Shown here piece after piece: positions 23,060 to 32,004 of a DNA stretch of 34,612 nt. The notes under the pieces were generated by a model. The model was not told the origin of the DNA and searched no databases. It saw only the letters and a program-made list of their open reading frames with translations. The DNA lies in contig NZ_DS022276.1 in NCBI RefSeq assembly GCF_000153725.1, forward strand, positions 1,692,975-1,727,586, written 5' to 3'. The position numbers and the translations under genes were made by a program. Source of the stretch: Salipiger bermudensis HTCC2601 (GTDB taxonomy: Bacteria > Pseudomonadota > Alphaproteobacteria > Rhodobacterales > Rhodobacteraceae). The first letter of the stretch is position 1; each line of letters opens with the position of its first letter.

Positions 23060-23108
23060 TTACGGGGCTTACGCGGCCCCACTGGGGCCACCGTCCCCTT
23101 AACCGGTG
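23060..23108. repeat. 40-bp net insertion with hairpin near the OrfA start of IS3 copy C
   Basis: Copy A has nine bases (CGCCTCGGT) where copy C has 49. The insert contains GGCCCC-ACT-GGGGCC (23075-23089) and the flanking words TTACGGGGCTTACGC and ACCGTCCCCTTAACCGG. On the minus strand the bases after the stem (GCGTAAGCCCCGTAAC) loosely resemble those after the 22496-22520 hairpin, so the two may form one class. Confidence 0.65.
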
Positions 23109-23230
23109 AAACGGCTCTTTCGCATGTGTCTGCTCCTTCAAAGTTGGCGCAGACTCTACATCACGGTGAGGGATTTCGCGGGGGGCAGGCCACAGTTCCG
23201 TCCTGGAACAGTCCGGGGGCCGAAAAGCGA

Positions 23231-23252
23231 AAGGGGGGCCGAGGCCCCCCTT
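23231..23252 (-). terminator. Intrinsic terminator of the nqr operon
   Basis: AAGGGGGGCC and GGCCCCCCTT form a 10-bp stem with a two-base loop, followed on the minus strand by TCGCTTTT. It lies 25 bp after the nqrF stop, in the right orientation to end the operon. Confidence 0.85.
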
Positions 23253-23276
23253 GTCGTTTCGTTCAGATCTCGCGGA

Positions 23277-24500
23277 TCAGCCGCCGAAATCGTCGAGCAT
23301 GATGTCTTCGCGATCAACGCCAAGATCGAGCAGCATGTTGATCACCGACTGGTTCATGATCGGCGGGCCGCACATGTAGAACTCGCAATCCTCGGGGTTC
23401 GGGTGGTTCTTCAGATACTCCTCGTAGAGCACGTTGTGGATGAAGCCGGTGTAGCCCTTCCACTCGTCCTCGGGGAGCGCATCCGAGAGCGCCACGTGCC
23501 ACTCGAAGTTCGAGAACTCCGCCGCCAGCGCGTCGAAATCCTCGACGAAGAACATCTCGCGCTTGGAGCGGGCGCCGTACCAGAAGGTGATCTTCCGGTC
23601 GCGGTTCTCGAGCCGCTTGAGCTGGTCGAAGATGTGGCTGCGCATCGGCGCCATGCCCGCGCCGCCGCCGATGAAGACCATCTCCTTCTGGGTGTCGCGG
23701 GCGAAGAACTCGCCGAACGGGCCGGAAATGGTGACCTTGTCGCCGGGCTTGAGGTTGAAGATGTAGGACGACATCTGCCCCGGCGGGATGCCTGTCGATC
23801 CCGGAGGCGGCGAGGCGACGCGGACGTTGAGCATGATCAGGCCCTTCTCGTCCGGGTAGTTCGCCATCGAGTAGGCGCGCTCGATCGGCTCGTCGACGGT
23901 CGATTCATACTGCCAAAGATTGAACTTGTCCCAATCCGGGCGGTACTCCTCGGCGATGTCGAACTCCTTGTAGGAGAGCTTGTGCGCGGGCGCCTCGATC
24001 TGGATGTAGCCGCCGGCGCGGAAGTTGACGTCCTCGCCCTCCGGAAGCTCCAGCACGAGGTTCTTGATGAAGGTCGCGACGTTGTCGTTGGAGCGCACGG
24101 TGCACTCCCACTTCTTGACGCCAAAGACCTCTTCGGGAACCTCGATATCCATGTCCTGCTTGACCGCCACCTGGCAGGACAGGCGGTCGCCGCAGGCGGC
24201 CTCGCGCTTGGTGATGTGCGATTCCTCGGTCGGCAGGATCGAGCCGCCGCCGGAATGGATGCGCACACGGCATTGCGCGCAGGTGCCGCCGCCGCCGCAG
24301 GCGGAGGGGACGAAGAGCTTCTGGGCCGCCAGCGTCTGCAGCAGCTTGCCGCCCGCCGGGACCGAGATGGTCTTTTCGTTGTTGATGGTGATGTTGACGT
24401 TGCCCGACGACACCAGGCGCGACCGCGCGGCCATGATGATGGTCACCAGCGCGACCACGATCAGGGTGAAGAGAACGACGCCGAGGCTGAAAGTAAGCAT
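23277..24500 (-). CDS. nqrF: Na+-translocating NADH:quinone reductase subunit F
   Basis: NqrF is the NADH dehydrogenase subunit that takes hydride from NADH and passes electrons through FAD and a [2Fe-2S] centre into the membrane complex. It has 407 residues, the family norm. One N-terminal membrane helix ([20 protein letters not shown]) is followed by a ferredoxin domain with ligands C68, C74, C77 ([12 protein letters not shown]) and C109 (DRLSCQV). The FAD site includes [10 protein letters not shown] (about R208-S211). The NADH part has [14 protein letters not shown] and a [10 protein letters not shown] end. It is the last gene of the operon. Confidence 0.97.
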   Translation of the reverse strand: MLTFSLGVVLFTLIVVALVTIIMAARSRLVSSGNVNITINNEKTISVPAGGKLLQTLAAQKLFVPSACGGGGTCAQCRVRIHSGGGSILPTEESHITKREAACGDRLSCQVAVKQDMDIEVPEEVFGVKKWECTVRSNDNVATFIKNLVLELPEGEDVNFRAGGYIQIEAPAHKLSYKEFDIAEEYRPDWDKFNLWQYESTVDEPIERAYSMANYPDEKGLIMLNVRVASPPPGSTGIPPGQMSSYIFNLKPGDKVTISGPFGEFFARDTQKEMVFIGGGAGMAPMRSHIFDQLKRLENRDRKITFWYGARSKREMFFVEDFDALAAEFSNFEWHVALSDALPEDEWKGYTGFIHNVLYEEYLKNHPNPEDCEFYMCGPPIMNQSVINMLLDLGVDREDIMLDDFGG

Positions 24501-24519
24501 AGTGGTTCTGTCCTCCGCC

Positions 24520-25125
24520 TCAGAGATTCACGCCGCTGAAGGACATGAAGGCCAGTGCCATCAGTCCTGCGGAGATGAAGGTGATGCCAAGCCCCTGAAG
24601 GCCGTCCGGGATGTCGGAGTATTTCAGCTTCTCGCGCACACCGGCCATGGCGGTGATCGCCAGCGCCCAGCCGAAGCCCGACGAGGCGCCGTATGTCAGG
24701 GCCTCGGGGAAGTCGTAGCGCGCTCCACCATGAACAGCGAGCCGCCCAAGATGGCGCAGTTCACCGTGATCAGCGGCAGGACACACCCAGCGCGTTGTAG
24801 AGCGGCGGGAAATACTTATCGAGCACATCTCGAGGATCTGCACCAGCGCGGCGATGACCCCGATATAGGAGATCAGGCCGAGGAAGGTGAGGTCCACGTC
24901 CGGGAAACCTGCCCAGGCCAGCGCACCGGGCGCCAGCAGGTAGTTCAGGATCAGGTTGTTGGCGGGCACGGTGATGGTCTGCACGATCATCACCGAGATG
25001 CCGAGACCCATCGCGGTCGAGATCTTCTTCGACACGGCGATGAAGGTACACATGCCGAGGAAGAAGGACAGCGCCAGGTTCTCGACGAAGATCGCCTTTA
25101 CGGCGAGAGAGACGAGACCTTCCAT
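24520..25125 (-). CDS. nqrE: Na+-NQR subunit E, with three single-base deletions
   Basis: NqrE is a six-helix membrane subunit that, with NqrD, holds an intramembrane [2Fe-2S] cluster and forms part of the Na+/electron route. The N-terminal half (…[18 protein letters not shown]…) and the C-terminal part ([21 protein letters not shown] ... MSFSGVNL) are normal. Between them, three one-base losses (near 24826, 24781 and 24719) put about 36 residues in wrong frames. The expected [16 protein letters not shown], the cluster-ligand segment VNCAILGG and MVERDYDF are all readable if single bases are restored. The three losses sum to one codon, so the frame recovers. I think base-calling errors are likelier than a mutated gene, since the operon is otherwise perfect. 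It overlaps nqrD by one base. Confidence 0.88.
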   Translation of the reverse strand: MEGLVSLAVKAIFVENLALSFFLGMCTFIAVSKKISTAMGLGISVMIVQTITVPANNLILNYLLAPGALAWAGFPDVDLTFLGLISYIGVIAALVQILEMCSISISRRSTTRWVCPAADHGELRHLGRLAVHGGARYDFPEALTYGASSGFGWALAITAMAGVREKLKYSDIPDGLQGLGITFISAGLMALAFMSFSGVNL

Positions 25126-25778
25126 CAGTGCGCCTCCACGGTCTGGATCTTGAATTCACGCTCTTCGACCTGCATCGGCTTCCACGAGCGGATCGCCCAG
25201 ATCAGAAGGCCGATGATGAAGAACGCCGAGGGGGGCAGCAGCAGCATGCCGTTGGGCACGTACCAGCCGCCGTTGTTGACGGTTTCGAAGATGGTGATGC
25301 CGAACAGCGAGCCGGCCCCGAAGAGCTCGCGGATGAAGCCCACGAGCATCAGGATCAGGCCGTAGCCCAGCCCGTTGCCGACGCCGTCGATGAAGCTTGC
25401 CACCGGCGGGTTGCTCATGGCGAAGGCCTCGGCGCGGCCCATCACGATGCAGTTGGTGATGATCAAGCCGACAAAGACCGACAGGGTCTTGGAGATCTCG
25501 TAGGCATAGGCCTTGAGCACCTGGTCGACGAGGATCACGAGGCTGGCGATGATCACCATCTGCACGATGATCCGGATCGAGCTCGGGATCTGGTTGCGCA
25601 GCATCGAGATGAACAGCGACGAGAAACCCGTCACCAGAGTCACCGCGATGGCCATCACGAAAGCCACGCTCAGCGACGAGGTCACCGCGAGGGCCGAGCA
25701 GATGCCCAGGACCTGCAGCGTGATCGGGTTGTTGTCGATCAGCGGATCGACAAGTTGCGATTTGCGTGTCTGAGCCAT
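25125..25778 (-). CDS. nqrD: Na+-NQR subunit D
   Basis: NqrD, 217 residues, six predicted membrane helices. It pairs pseudo-symmetrically with NqrE and supplies cysteine ligands to the intramembrane [2Fe-2S] cluster; [16 protein letters not shown] carries one, and [13 protein letters not shown] the other. The NqrD/NqrE/RnfA-like fold is recognisable from [22 protein letters not shown] and [21 protein letters not shown]. Start and stop codons share a base with nqrC and nqrE, so translation is probably coupled. Confidence 0.95.
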   Translation of the reverse strand: MAQTRKSQLVDPLIDNNPITLQVLGICSALAVTSSLSVAFVMAIAVTLVTGFSSLFISMLRNQIPSSIRIIVQMVIIASLVILVDQVLKAYAYEISKTLSVFVGLIITNCIVMGRAEAFAMSNPPVASFIDGVGNGLGYGLILMLVGFIRELFGAGSLFGITIFETVNNGGWYVPNGMLLLPPSAFFIIGLLIWAIRSWKPMQVEEREFKIQTVEAH

Positions 25779-26587
25779 CAGATGTCTCCTGCCTTAAGCC
25801 GCTCGAGGAACGGGCCGTAGCCCTGCTCACCCATCCAGAAGCGGACAAGGTTGTGAACCCCGCGCGAGGTCAGGGTCGCCCCCGCCAGCGCGTCGATGTA
25901 GAATTCCTGGCCGGCCGGGGGCGGCGCCTTGGCGACAGTGATCTGCAGATCGCCATCGTCGTCGCGCAGCTTCTTGCCGTTCCACAGGGCCTTCCAGCGC
26001 GGGTTGTCGACCTCGGCGCCGAGGCCCGGGGTCTCGCCGTGCTGGTAGAACTGCAGGCCGAAGATGTCATTGCCGTTCTCTTCCAGCGCGATGAAGCCGT
26101 AAAGCGTCGACCACAGGCCGTAGCCCTCGATCGGCAGGATCACCTTGTCGATGCCGCCGTCCTCGGTGCGCAGGATATAGACCATGCGATAGGCCTGCAT
26201 CGAGCCGCCGAGACCCGCCGGGTCCTCGTCGAGCGCGCGGATGATCGCCGGGTCGCCGGTGGCGGCCAGCTCGTCGAACGTGTCGATCTCGAACTGGTCG
26301 GTAGACTCGCCGGTCGACAGGTCGACGACGTGCGGTTCCATCGCCTCGAAAGCTTCGGCGACGCTCACGTTCGGGTCGTAGACGCCGGCCACCTGAAGCA
26401 CGTTCGACTGCTTGTCACGCAGCGCGTTGGCCTGCTGCACCGGGCGCAGCGACACCGCTGCCGCCGACACTACCATCGAGGCCACGAGGCAGAGCGTCAC
26501 CGCAACGAACACGGTCTTCGGGACCGAGTCATTGGGCATGTCGAGGAAACGACGGATGAGGCCTTTTTTCTCATTCGCGTCAGGCAT
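25778..26587 (-). CDS. nqrC: Na+-NQR subunit C, covalent FMN carrier
   Basis: NqrC carries an FMN bound through a phosphoester to a threonine, installed by ApbE. The site is visible as [10 protein letters not shown] (about T238), matching the D-x-x-(S/A)-G-A-T motif. One N-terminal membrane helix ([20 protein letters not shown], about 26-46) precedes a periplasmic domain with the usual [18 protein letters not shown] and [10 protein letters not shown] segments. The 269-residue length is normal. It overlaps nqrB by 8 nt. Confidence 0.97.
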   Translation of the reverse strand: MPDANEKKGLIRRFLDMPNDSVPKTVFVAVTLCLVASMVVSAAAVSLRPVQQANALRDKQSNVLQVAGVYDPNVSVAEAFEAMEPHVVDLSTGESTDQFEIDTFDELAATGDPAIIRALDEDPAGLGGSMQAYRMVYILRTEDGGIDKVILPIEGYGLWSTLYGFIALEENGNDIFGLQFYQHGETPGLGAEVDNPRWKALWNGKKLRDDDGDLQITVAKAPPPAGQEFYIDALAGATLTSRGVHNLVRFWMGEQGYGPFLERLKAGDI

Positions 26588-27779
26588 TGCGCTTGGCCCT
26601 CCGTTTGATGTTGGCCTGAACGACGAAGTAGTCGATCAGCGGCGCAAAGACGTTGCCGAAAAGGATCGCGAGCATCATGCCTTCCGGGAAGGCCGGGTTC
26701 ACGACACGGATCATCACCACCATGAAACCGATCAGCGCGCCGTAGATCCAGCGCCCGGCATTGGTGTGGCTGGCCGAGACCGGCTCGGTCACCATGAAGA
26801 CGAGGCCGAAGGCGTAGCCGCCGACCACGAGGTGCCAGTACCACGGCATCGCGAACATCGGGTTGCTGTCGGAGCCGATGAGGTTGAGCAGCGTCGAGAA
26901 CGCGATCATGCCGAGCAGACAGCCGGCGACGAGACGCCAGTTGGCGATCTTGGTCACCAGCAGGAAGGCGAGGCCGATCAGGCAGGCGATGGTCGAGGTC
27001 TCGCCGAGGCAGCCCTGGATCGTGCCGATGAAGGCGTCCATCCAGGTGATGCCGCGCTCGGGCAGGGCGGCAAAGCCGTCGCTGGCGCTGACCGAGAGCG
27101 CGGTGGCGCCCGAGAAACCGTCGACCGGCGTCCAGACCGTGTCGCCCGACATCTGCGCCGGGTAGGCGAAGTATAGGAAGGCACGGCCCACCAGTGCGGG
27201 GTTGAGGAAGTTCTTGCCGGTGCCGCCGAACACTTCCTTGCCGATCACCACGCCGAAGATGATGCCAAGCGCGACCTGCCACAGCGGCGTCGAGGCCGGC
27301 AGGATCAGGGTGTAGAGCATCGAGCTGACGAGGAAGCCTTCGTTCACCTCGTGGCCGCGCACCACCGCGAAGACCACCTCGAAGATGCCCCCCGCAACCA
27401 GCGTGACGATGTAGATCGGCAGGAAATACAACAGCCCGTGCAGCATGTTGGCCAGCGGGTTCGCCGGGTTGAAGCCGATCCCCAGCGTCTCGATGATCCA
27501 GGCACGCCAGCCCGAAGCGCCATACTCGGCGATCGCGAGGTTGGTCTGCAGGCCGGTGTTGTAGAGGCCGAACAGGATGCACGGAATCGTCGCCAGCACC
27601 ACGTAGGTCATGATCCGCTTCATATCGATGTAGGAGCGGGCATGAGGCGCGACGGTGGTCACCGTCTTGGGCGTGTAGACGAGACTCTCCACCATCTCGT
27701 AGATGGAGTAGTATTTCTCGAACCTGCCGCCCTTGTGGAAGGCCGGCTCGATCCGGTCGAAGAGATTGCGAAGACCCAC
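26580..27779 (-). CDS. nqrB: Na+-NQR subunit B, membrane subunit with covalent FMN
   Basis: NqrB is the largest membrane subunit, holding a covalent FMN and riboflavin and contributing to quinone reduction and the Na+ path. GTG 27779 is the likely start (VGLRNLFDRIEPAFHKGG). It is preceded by GGAGGGG and lies 4 nt after the nqrA stop; this gives 399 residues. An upstream extension to 27839 inside nqrA is unlikely. The flavinylation motif is DGFSGAT (about T226). Multiple hydrophobic helices run through the protein, with the conserved FGGTGKNFLNPALVGRAFLYF and SASHTNAGRWIYG blocks. Confidence 0.96.
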   Translation of the reverse strand: MGLRNLFDRIEPAFHKGGRFEKYYSIYEMVESLVYTPKTVTTVAPHARSYIDMKRIMTYVVLATIPCILFGLYNTGLQTNLAIAEYGASGWRAWIIETLGIGFNPANPLANMLHGLLYFLPIYIVTLVAGGIFEVVFAVVRGHEVNEGFLVSSMLYTLILPASTPLWQVALGIIFGVVIGKEVFGGTGKNFLNPALVGRAFLYFAYPAQMSGDTVWTPVDGFSGATALSVSASDGFAALPERGITWMDAFIGTIQGCLGETSTIACLIGLAFLLVTKIANWRLVAGCLLGMIAFSTLLNLIGSDSNPMFAMPWYWHLVVGGYAFGLVFMVTEPVSASHTNAGRWIYGALIGFMVVMIRVVNPAFPEGMMLAILFGNVFAPLIDYFVVQANIKRRAKRNA

Positions 27780-27783
27780 GGCC

Positions 27784-29127
27784 TTACCCCTCCTTCTCGA
27801 TCTTGGTGAGGCTGTCGCGCAGGGCGAGGCCATATTCATACTTGGCCGGGCAGGCGAAGCCGCAGAGCGCGAGGTCTTCCTCGTCCAGCTCCATCGCCCC
27901 GAGCGCCTGTGCCGTGTCGGTGTCCATCACCAGCAGCGCGCGCAGCAACTGCGTCGGCAGGAAGTCCTGCGGCATCAGTTCTTCGAAGGTGCCCAGCGGC
28001 ACCATGGCACGGCGGCCCCCGTTGAGATTCGAGGTCAGCGCGTAGAGCTTCTGGCTGAAGGCAGAACCCAGAACCGGCTGGTAGGCATACTTGGACGGCA
28101 TCGGAAGGATCCAGCCGAGCGTGTTCTGCTCGCGGTCTTCCTTGATCAGCGTGATCTGGCGCGCGTAGCGGCCGAGATAGCAGGTCGGGCCGTCGCCCAT
28201 GCGGCCGCTCAGGATCGAGCCCGAGATCACCCGCACCGGCAGCTTGGTCTGCAGGTCGTCATGGCAGAGATCGGCCATCGAGGCGCCGGCGATGGTGCGC
28301 ACCAGACGCGGCTTGCGGCAGAGCGGGCCCGAGAGCGCGATGGTGCGTGACATGTCGAGCGTGCCGGTGTCGAGCAGTTTCCCGATCGCGATGACGTCGT
28401 GGTAGCCGATGCTCCAGACCGTCTTGCTGGCCGAGGGCGGCTCGAGGAAGTGCATGTGCGTGCCGGCAAGGCCCGCCGGGTGCGGCCCGGAGAAGCCCGC
28501 GACGTAGACGCCCGGCATGCCGCCGCCCGGAACGTCGCTATCGGCGTCCTGGCACAGGTAGACATGTCCCTCGGTCAGCAGGGTCATCGCCTGCAGGCCG
28601 TGGGTGAAGGCCTTGGTCTCCTCGGCGATGATCGCTGCCGCGTCGCCGCTCAGCGGCTCGCTGTCCATCGCGGTGACGTAGATCGCCGCCGGACGGGTCT
28701 CGGGGTCGGGGACCTTGGAATAGGGACGGGTGCGGAACGAGGTCCAGAGACCGGCGGCGCAAAGCCGCTCCACCACGCCATCGGGCGTGTGCGGATCGCC
28801 GACACCGGAGAAATCCACCGGTTCGGCGGCGCTCTGGTCGATCTCGATCTCGACGCTGACCAGCTTGCGGCGAGCGCCGCGGTTGATCGCCTTGATTCGT
28901 CCGGAAACCGGGGAGGTGACCTGAACCGTGGGCGTGTCCTTATGCGCCAGAATGGGCGCACCGGCGGCCACGAGATCGCCTTCCTGGACCGCCAGTCGCG
29001 GCTTCAGACCGATGTAATCGTCTCCGAGGATGGCGACTGTTCGGACCGTGGGGGCGTCTTGGATCCCCCCTTCGGGTGCCCCCAGTACCGGGACATCCAG
29101 ACCTTTCTTTAACGTATATCGCTGCAC
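27784..29127 (-). CDS. nqrA: Na+-NQR subunit A
   Basis: NqrA is the peripheral cytoplasmic subunit associated with quinone binding. The 447-residue protein starts at GTG 29127 (MQRYTLKKGLDVPVLGAPE), with AGGACG eight bases upstream. Typical segments are VAILGDDYIGLKPRLAVQEGD, TSPVSGRIKAINRGARR, the AGLAGTHMHFLEPP block and LCGFACPAKYEYG near the end. First gene of the operon; its promoter should lie in the 29128-29294 divergent region. Confidence 0.96.
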   Translation of the reverse strand: MQRYTLKKGLDVPVLGAPEGGIQDAPTVRTVAILGDDYIGLKPRLAVQEGDLVAAGAPILAHKDTPTVQVTSPVSGRIKAINRGARRKLVSVEIEIDQSAAEPVDFSGVGDPHTPDGVVERLCAAGLWTSFRTRPYSKVPDPETRPAAIYVTAMDSEPLSGDAAAIIAEETKAFTHGLQAMTLLTEGHVYLCQDADSDVPGGGMPGVYVAGFSGPHPAGLAGTHMHFLEPPSASKTVWSIGYHDVIAIGKLLDTGTLDMSRTIALSGPLCRKPRLVRTIAGASMADLCHDDLQTKLPVRVISGSILSGRMGDGPTCYLGRYARQITLIKEDREQNTLGWILPMPSKYAYQPVLGSAFSQKLYALTSNLNGGRRAMVPLGTFEELMPQDFLPTQLLRALLVMDTDTAQALGAMELDEEDLALCGFACPAKYEYGLALRDSLTKIEKEG

Positions 29128-29294
29128 GTTGTTTCGTCCTGTCCATTTTTGCCGGTCTTATGCGCTCCCGTGTCGGATTTTGGAAGTTCTTCAGAGGCGA
29201 TTCTCCAATTTATTGTTGAACTGCCCCGGAAACTCGCTCAGAAGCCCATCATCTCATCGTCGTACATGAAGCAGCCTTCAGCGGAGATATCCCC
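29128..29294. promoter_or_regulatory. Divergent intergenic region between nqrA and apbE
   Basis: The 167-bp gap separates the divergently read nqrA operon and apbE-nqrM pair, so both promoters should lie here. AT-rich patches occur around 29141-29155 and 29205-29216. I do not see convincing -35/-10 boxes or an operator palindrome. Confidence 0.4.
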
Positions 29295-30326
29295 GTGACC
29301 AAGCCCCTCCTCCTTTCTCGCCGTAGCCTCCTTGCAATGCCTCTCGCCCTGGCAGCCTGCAAGAAGGGATGGTCGATCCTCGAACTGACCGGGCTGACCA
29401 TGGGAACCAGCTATTCCATCGTGGCGGTCGATCATTCGCGCCAGATCGACAAGGCCGAGCTAAAGGCTGCCGTCGAGGCGAAACTTGCCACGGTGAACAC
29501 CCAGATGTCCAACTGGGATAGCGGCTCCGAGATCTCGCGCTTCAACGCCACCGGCTCGACCGACAGCTTCGGCGTCTCGCACGAGCTGGCCCACGTGATG
29601 CAGGCCGCACAGGACGTGAACGCTGCCAGCGATGGCCGCTTCGACGTCACCGTCGGCCCGCTGATCGATCTCTGGGGTTTCGGCGCCAACGGCACCCGCA
29701 ACGACGAGCCCGGCGCGCACGAGATCGCCGATGCGCTGGCCTGCTGCGGTCAGAGCGAGTCGATCCGCGTCGGCAACGGCGCGCTGCAGAAGCTGCGCCC
29801 CGAGGCCGAGGTCTATCTTTCGGCCATTGGCAAGGGCTTCGGCGTCGACCAGGTCGCCAGCGCGCTCAAGGATTTCGGTCTCACTGACTACATGGTCGAA
29901 ATCGGTGGCGATCTCTACACCGCCGGCAAGAACCCCGATGGCCAGCCCTGGCAGATCGGCATCGAGTCGCCGGAAGCCTTCGATCGCGGCGTGATGAAGG
30001 TCGTGGGCCTGTCGGATCACGGCATGGCGACCTCGGGCGACTACCGCAACTTCTTCGAGAAGGATGGCAAGCGCTACTCGCACATCATCGATGCCACCAC
30101 CGGCCGCCCGGTCACCCACGCCACCGCCTCGGTGACCGTGCTGACCGAGAACGCCATGCTGGCCGATGCCTGGGCCACGGCGCTGCTGGTGCTGGGCACC
30201 GAGCGCGGCCTCGAGATCGCAAATGATCGTGAGATGGCGGTTCTCTTCGTTGATCGTGCGGGCAAGGCGGGCGACAAGGGCTTCACCACCACGGCCAGCA
30301 CGCGCTTCGAGGCGCTGCAGGCCTGA
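29295..30326 (+). CDS. apbE: FAD:protein FMN transferase ApbE
   Basis: ApbE transfers FMN from FAD to threonine residues of NqrB and NqrC, acting outside the cytoplasmic membrane. Starting at GTG 29295, the 343-residue protein opens with an export signal SRRSLLAMPLALAAC that combines twin-arginine character with a lipobox-like LALAAC. Conserved parts are TGLTMGTSYSIV, MSNWDSGSEISRFN, SAIGKGFGVDQ, MVEIGGDLYTAG, the HIIDATTGRPV motif, and AMLADAWATALLVLG with the metal-binding aspartate. Its position next to nqrA-F identifies its partners. Confidence 0.95.
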   Translation: MTKPLLLSRRSLLAMPLALAACKKGWSILELTGLTMGTSYSIVAVDHSRQIDKAELKAAVEAKLATVNTQMSNWDSGSEISRFNATGSTDSFGVSHELAHVMQAAQDVNAASDGRFDVTVGPLIDLWGFGANGTRNDEPGAHEIADALACCGQSESIRVGNGALQKLRPEAEVYLSAIGKGFGVDQVASALKDFGLTDYMVEIGGDLYTAGKNPDGQPWQIGIESPEAFDRGVMKVVGLSDHGMATSGDYRNFFEKDGKRYSHIIDATTGRPVTHATASVTVLTENAMLADAWATALLVLGTERGLEIANDREMAVLFVDRAGKAGDKGFTTTASTRFEALQA

Positions 30327-30401
30327 GCCTGAAGGCGGCCTCCGGGCCGCCGCCTTGGCGCTGATATTGGCGCCTTTGATACAAGAAAGGGTCGGTCCGA
30401 C

Positions 30402-30641
30402 GTGTCGACGTTCCTTCTCGCCTTTGGTCTCCTGATGATCGTCATGCTGGGCATGGCGCTCGGTGTCATCCTCAACGGACGCACCATCAAGGGGAGCTGC
30501 GGCGGCCTGAACGCGATTGCCGACGCGGATCACTGCGTGGTCTGCAAGCAGGAGATCGACCCCGACAGCCCGCTGCGCGACCGGCTGCACTGCCCCAAGG
30601 CGCGCAAGATGCTCGAAGAGATGGAGCGCGAGCGGGCCTGA
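30402..30641 (+). CDS. nqrM: Na+-NQR maturation protein NqrM
   Basis: NqrM (formerly DUF539) is a 79-residue membrane-anchored protein needed to mature Na+-NQR, thought to deliver iron to the NqrD/NqrE cysteines. The N-terminal helix is FLLAFGLLMIVMLGMALGVIL. Four cysteines follow in KGSCGGLN, DHCVVCKQE and LHCPKA, the family's hallmark pattern. It lies 75 bp after apbE, probably in one transcript, and is followed by a strong terminator. Confidence 0.93.
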   Translation: MSTFLLAFGLLMIVMLGMALGVILNGRTIKGSCGGLNAIADADHCVVCKQEIDPDSPLRDRLHCPKARKMLEEMERERA

Positions 30642-30701
30642 GTCTTCAGGACGACTGCACAGGGCCTCCGGAACCATCGGAGCCTACGGGACCATCGGAT
30701 G

Positions 30702-30730
30702 CCCTCGCACGCTGCTGCGAGGGTTTTTTT
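30702..30730 (+). terminator. Intrinsic terminator after apbE-nqrM
   Basis: CCCTCGCA and TGCGAGGG form an 8-bp stem with a six-base loop, followed by seven T. Confidence 0.92.
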
Positions 30731-30807
30731 ATAGCCGGAGCTCGCGTGCCCCGCAGACCGGCGACACCTGGTCTTGCGCGAAGCCTCGTCAGGGGGCCTG
30801 CGAGACC

Positions 30808-30990
30808 TCAGCCCTCCGACATCGGCAGCAGCCCGAGCGCCAGAAGCAGCACCGCAGCCACGGTTCCGAAAAGCCAGAGCTGCCAGCGCGGGCCTTCGGT
30901 TTTCCAGACCGTCCGGTAGCGATAGCCCGCGAGACAGGCGATCACGAACAGTGCTGTGGCGCTGGCGGGCGTGAGCGTGAGCTCGGGCAA
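30808..30990 (-). CDS. Small membrane protein, function unknown
   Basis: A 60-residue frame from TTG 30990, with AGAGAGG seven bases upstream (a longer frame starts at 31011). Two hydrophobic helices (ASATALFVIACLAGY and LWLFGTVAAVLLLALGLLP) flank a basic loop YRYRTVWKTEGPRWQ, so both termini should be on the same side. I do not recognise the family. The good ribosome site and two clean helices make it more than a chance frame. Confidence 0.55.
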   Translation of the reverse strand: MPELTLTPASATALFVIACLAGYRYRTVWKTEGPRWQLWLFGTVAAVLLLALGLLPMSEG

Positions 30991-31070
30991 TCTGCAACCT
31001 CTCTGAAACAAGCGCGTTTACAGATCAGCTGATTGCACTAACCTGAAACAGGATCAAGGGAGGTCACGCC

Positions 31071-31592
31071 ATGCCTGCATCATACCAACCCCACACCGTC
31101 GGCGACGACGATCAAGAACGGACCATGAGCCAGACCGTGGACACGAACCTGTCCGCCGCAGAGGCGACGGTGCGCCACGTGCTCGACGACAAGGGCGACG
31201 AGGTGGTCTGGATCCAGCCGCAGGAGACCATCGGCAAGGCTGTCGAAGTCCTGCGTGACAAGCGCATCGGCGCGATTCTCGTGAAGGACCCGCAGGGCGC
31301 GCTGGTCGGGATCCTGTCGGAGCGCGATATCGTGCGCCGCCTCGCCGATACGCCGGGCCGCACCCTGCCGCAGCGGGTTGAAGAGCTGATGACCCCCGAG
31401 GTCGAGACCTGCAGCCCCGACGAATCGCTCGTGGTGGTGCTGCGGCGCATGAATGATGGCCGGTTCCGCCACATGCCGGTGATGGAAGAGGGCACGCTGG
31501 TCGGCCTGATCTCGATCGGCGACGTGGTGAATTACCGTCTGACCGCGCTGGAATACGAAGCCCTCAAGCTCAAGCAACTGATCGTCGGCTGA
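31071..31592 (+). CDS. CBS-domain-pair protein
   Basis: The 173-residue protein has two CBS motifs. The first is at about 47-95 (TIGKAVEVLRDKRIGAILVKD ... VGILSERDIVRRLA) and the second at about 105-160 (LMTPEVETCSPDESLVVVLRRMNDGRFRHMPVMEEGTLVGLISIGDVV). Such stand-alone CBS pairs bind adenosine nucleotides and regulate partners; the partner is unknown here. ATG 31071 has a strong GGGAGGT site six bases upstream. ATG 31125 is an alternative that would remove a poorly conserved 18-residue leader. It stands alone and is followed by a terminator. Confidence 0.9.
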   Translation: MPASYQPHTVGDDDQERTMSQTVDTNLSAAEATVRHVLDDKGDEVVWIQPQETIGKAVEVLRDKRIGAILVKDPQGALVGILSERDIVRRLADTPGRTLPQRVEELMTPEVETCSPDESLVVVLRRMNDGRFRHMPVMEEGTLVGLISIGDVVNYRLTALEYEALKLKQLIVG

Positions 31593-31627
31593 CAGCGCGC
31601 TCCGCAGCCTGTTTCATGAGCATTTGC

Positions 31628-31662
31628 ATCCCGGTTCCGCAGCTTTCGGGGCCGGGATTTTT
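31628..31662 (+). terminator. Intrinsic terminator after the CBS gene
   Basis: ATCCCGG and CCGGGAT form the outer stem around a 17-base loop that can pair further, followed by TTTT. Confidence 0.75.
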
Positions 31663-31772
31663 GCTGCGACGCAGCAAGAATGCGAAATCGAAATTTGCAA
31701 GCCGAACCGGAAAGATGCGGCATTGTGTCACGACAAATCCGTGTTACCGTTCCTCTCAGGGAGGAACTCAAC

Positions 31773-31943
31773 ATGATGCTTTTTATCGTCGGCCTCGGAA
31801 TCGGCCTTCTGATTGCGACACCGTTCATCGCGCTTGTGCTCGGAGCGGGGGTCCTGACGCGCGACACGGTGACTGATCTGGCCGAGATCGAAAGCGATCC
31901 GTATCCGCTGAACGTCGTCTCGTTTCCGCCGAGCCGCGCCTGA
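31773..31943 (+). CDS. Small single-helix membrane protein, function unknown
   Basis: From ATG 31773, with GGGAGGA eight bases upstream, the frame gives 56 residues: a hydrophobic helix (MLFIVGLGIGLLIATPFIALVLGAG) and a short acidic tail with ESDPYPLNVVSFPP. A longer frame from 31680 would start inside the preceding terminator region and has no ribosome site. Family not recognised; a strong terminator follows directly. Confidence 0.7.
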   Translation: MMLFIVGLGIGLLIATPFIALVLGAGVLTRDTVTDLAEIESDPYPLNVVSFPPSRA

Positions 31944-31967
31944 CCGCAGCCTTTGCCGGACCGGAAC

Positions 31968-32004
31968 AAGGCCCGCGCGACCTGACGGTCGGGCGGGCCT
32001 TTTG
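31968..32004 (+). terminator. Intrinsic terminator after the small membrane protein gene
   Basis: AAGGCCCG ... CGGGCCTT with an inner CGACC-TGAC-GGTCG stem, ending in TTTT. Confidence 0.88.

Larger units (their letters stand above)
22784..23125 (-). pseudogene. IS3 OrfA of copy C, interrupted near both ends
   Basis: The ATG at 23125 (MRKSRFT-type start) is separated from the rest of OrfA by an insertion at about 23060-23108 carrying an in-frame stop. From 23047 the frame [28 protein letters not shown] is normal to about [11 protein letters not shown]. The insertion at 22788-22830 then replaces the usual LLGKN end with a foreign tail. Confidence 0.85.
22017..23192 (-). mobile_element. Decayed IS3-family element (copy C) riddled with ~40-bp insertions
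   Basis: The element aligns over most of its length with copy A and ends in GCGGGGGGCAGGCCA (23178-23192), the same tip as copy A. The other end was lost beside the IS110 element. Relative to copy A it has net gains of about 40 bp at 22331-22373, 45 bp at 22484-22534, 15 bp around 22614-22665, 40 bp at 22788-22830 and 40 bp at 23060-23108. At least four of these contain inverted repeats. All but the 15-bp gain change or interrupt the reading frames. Confidence 0.88.
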
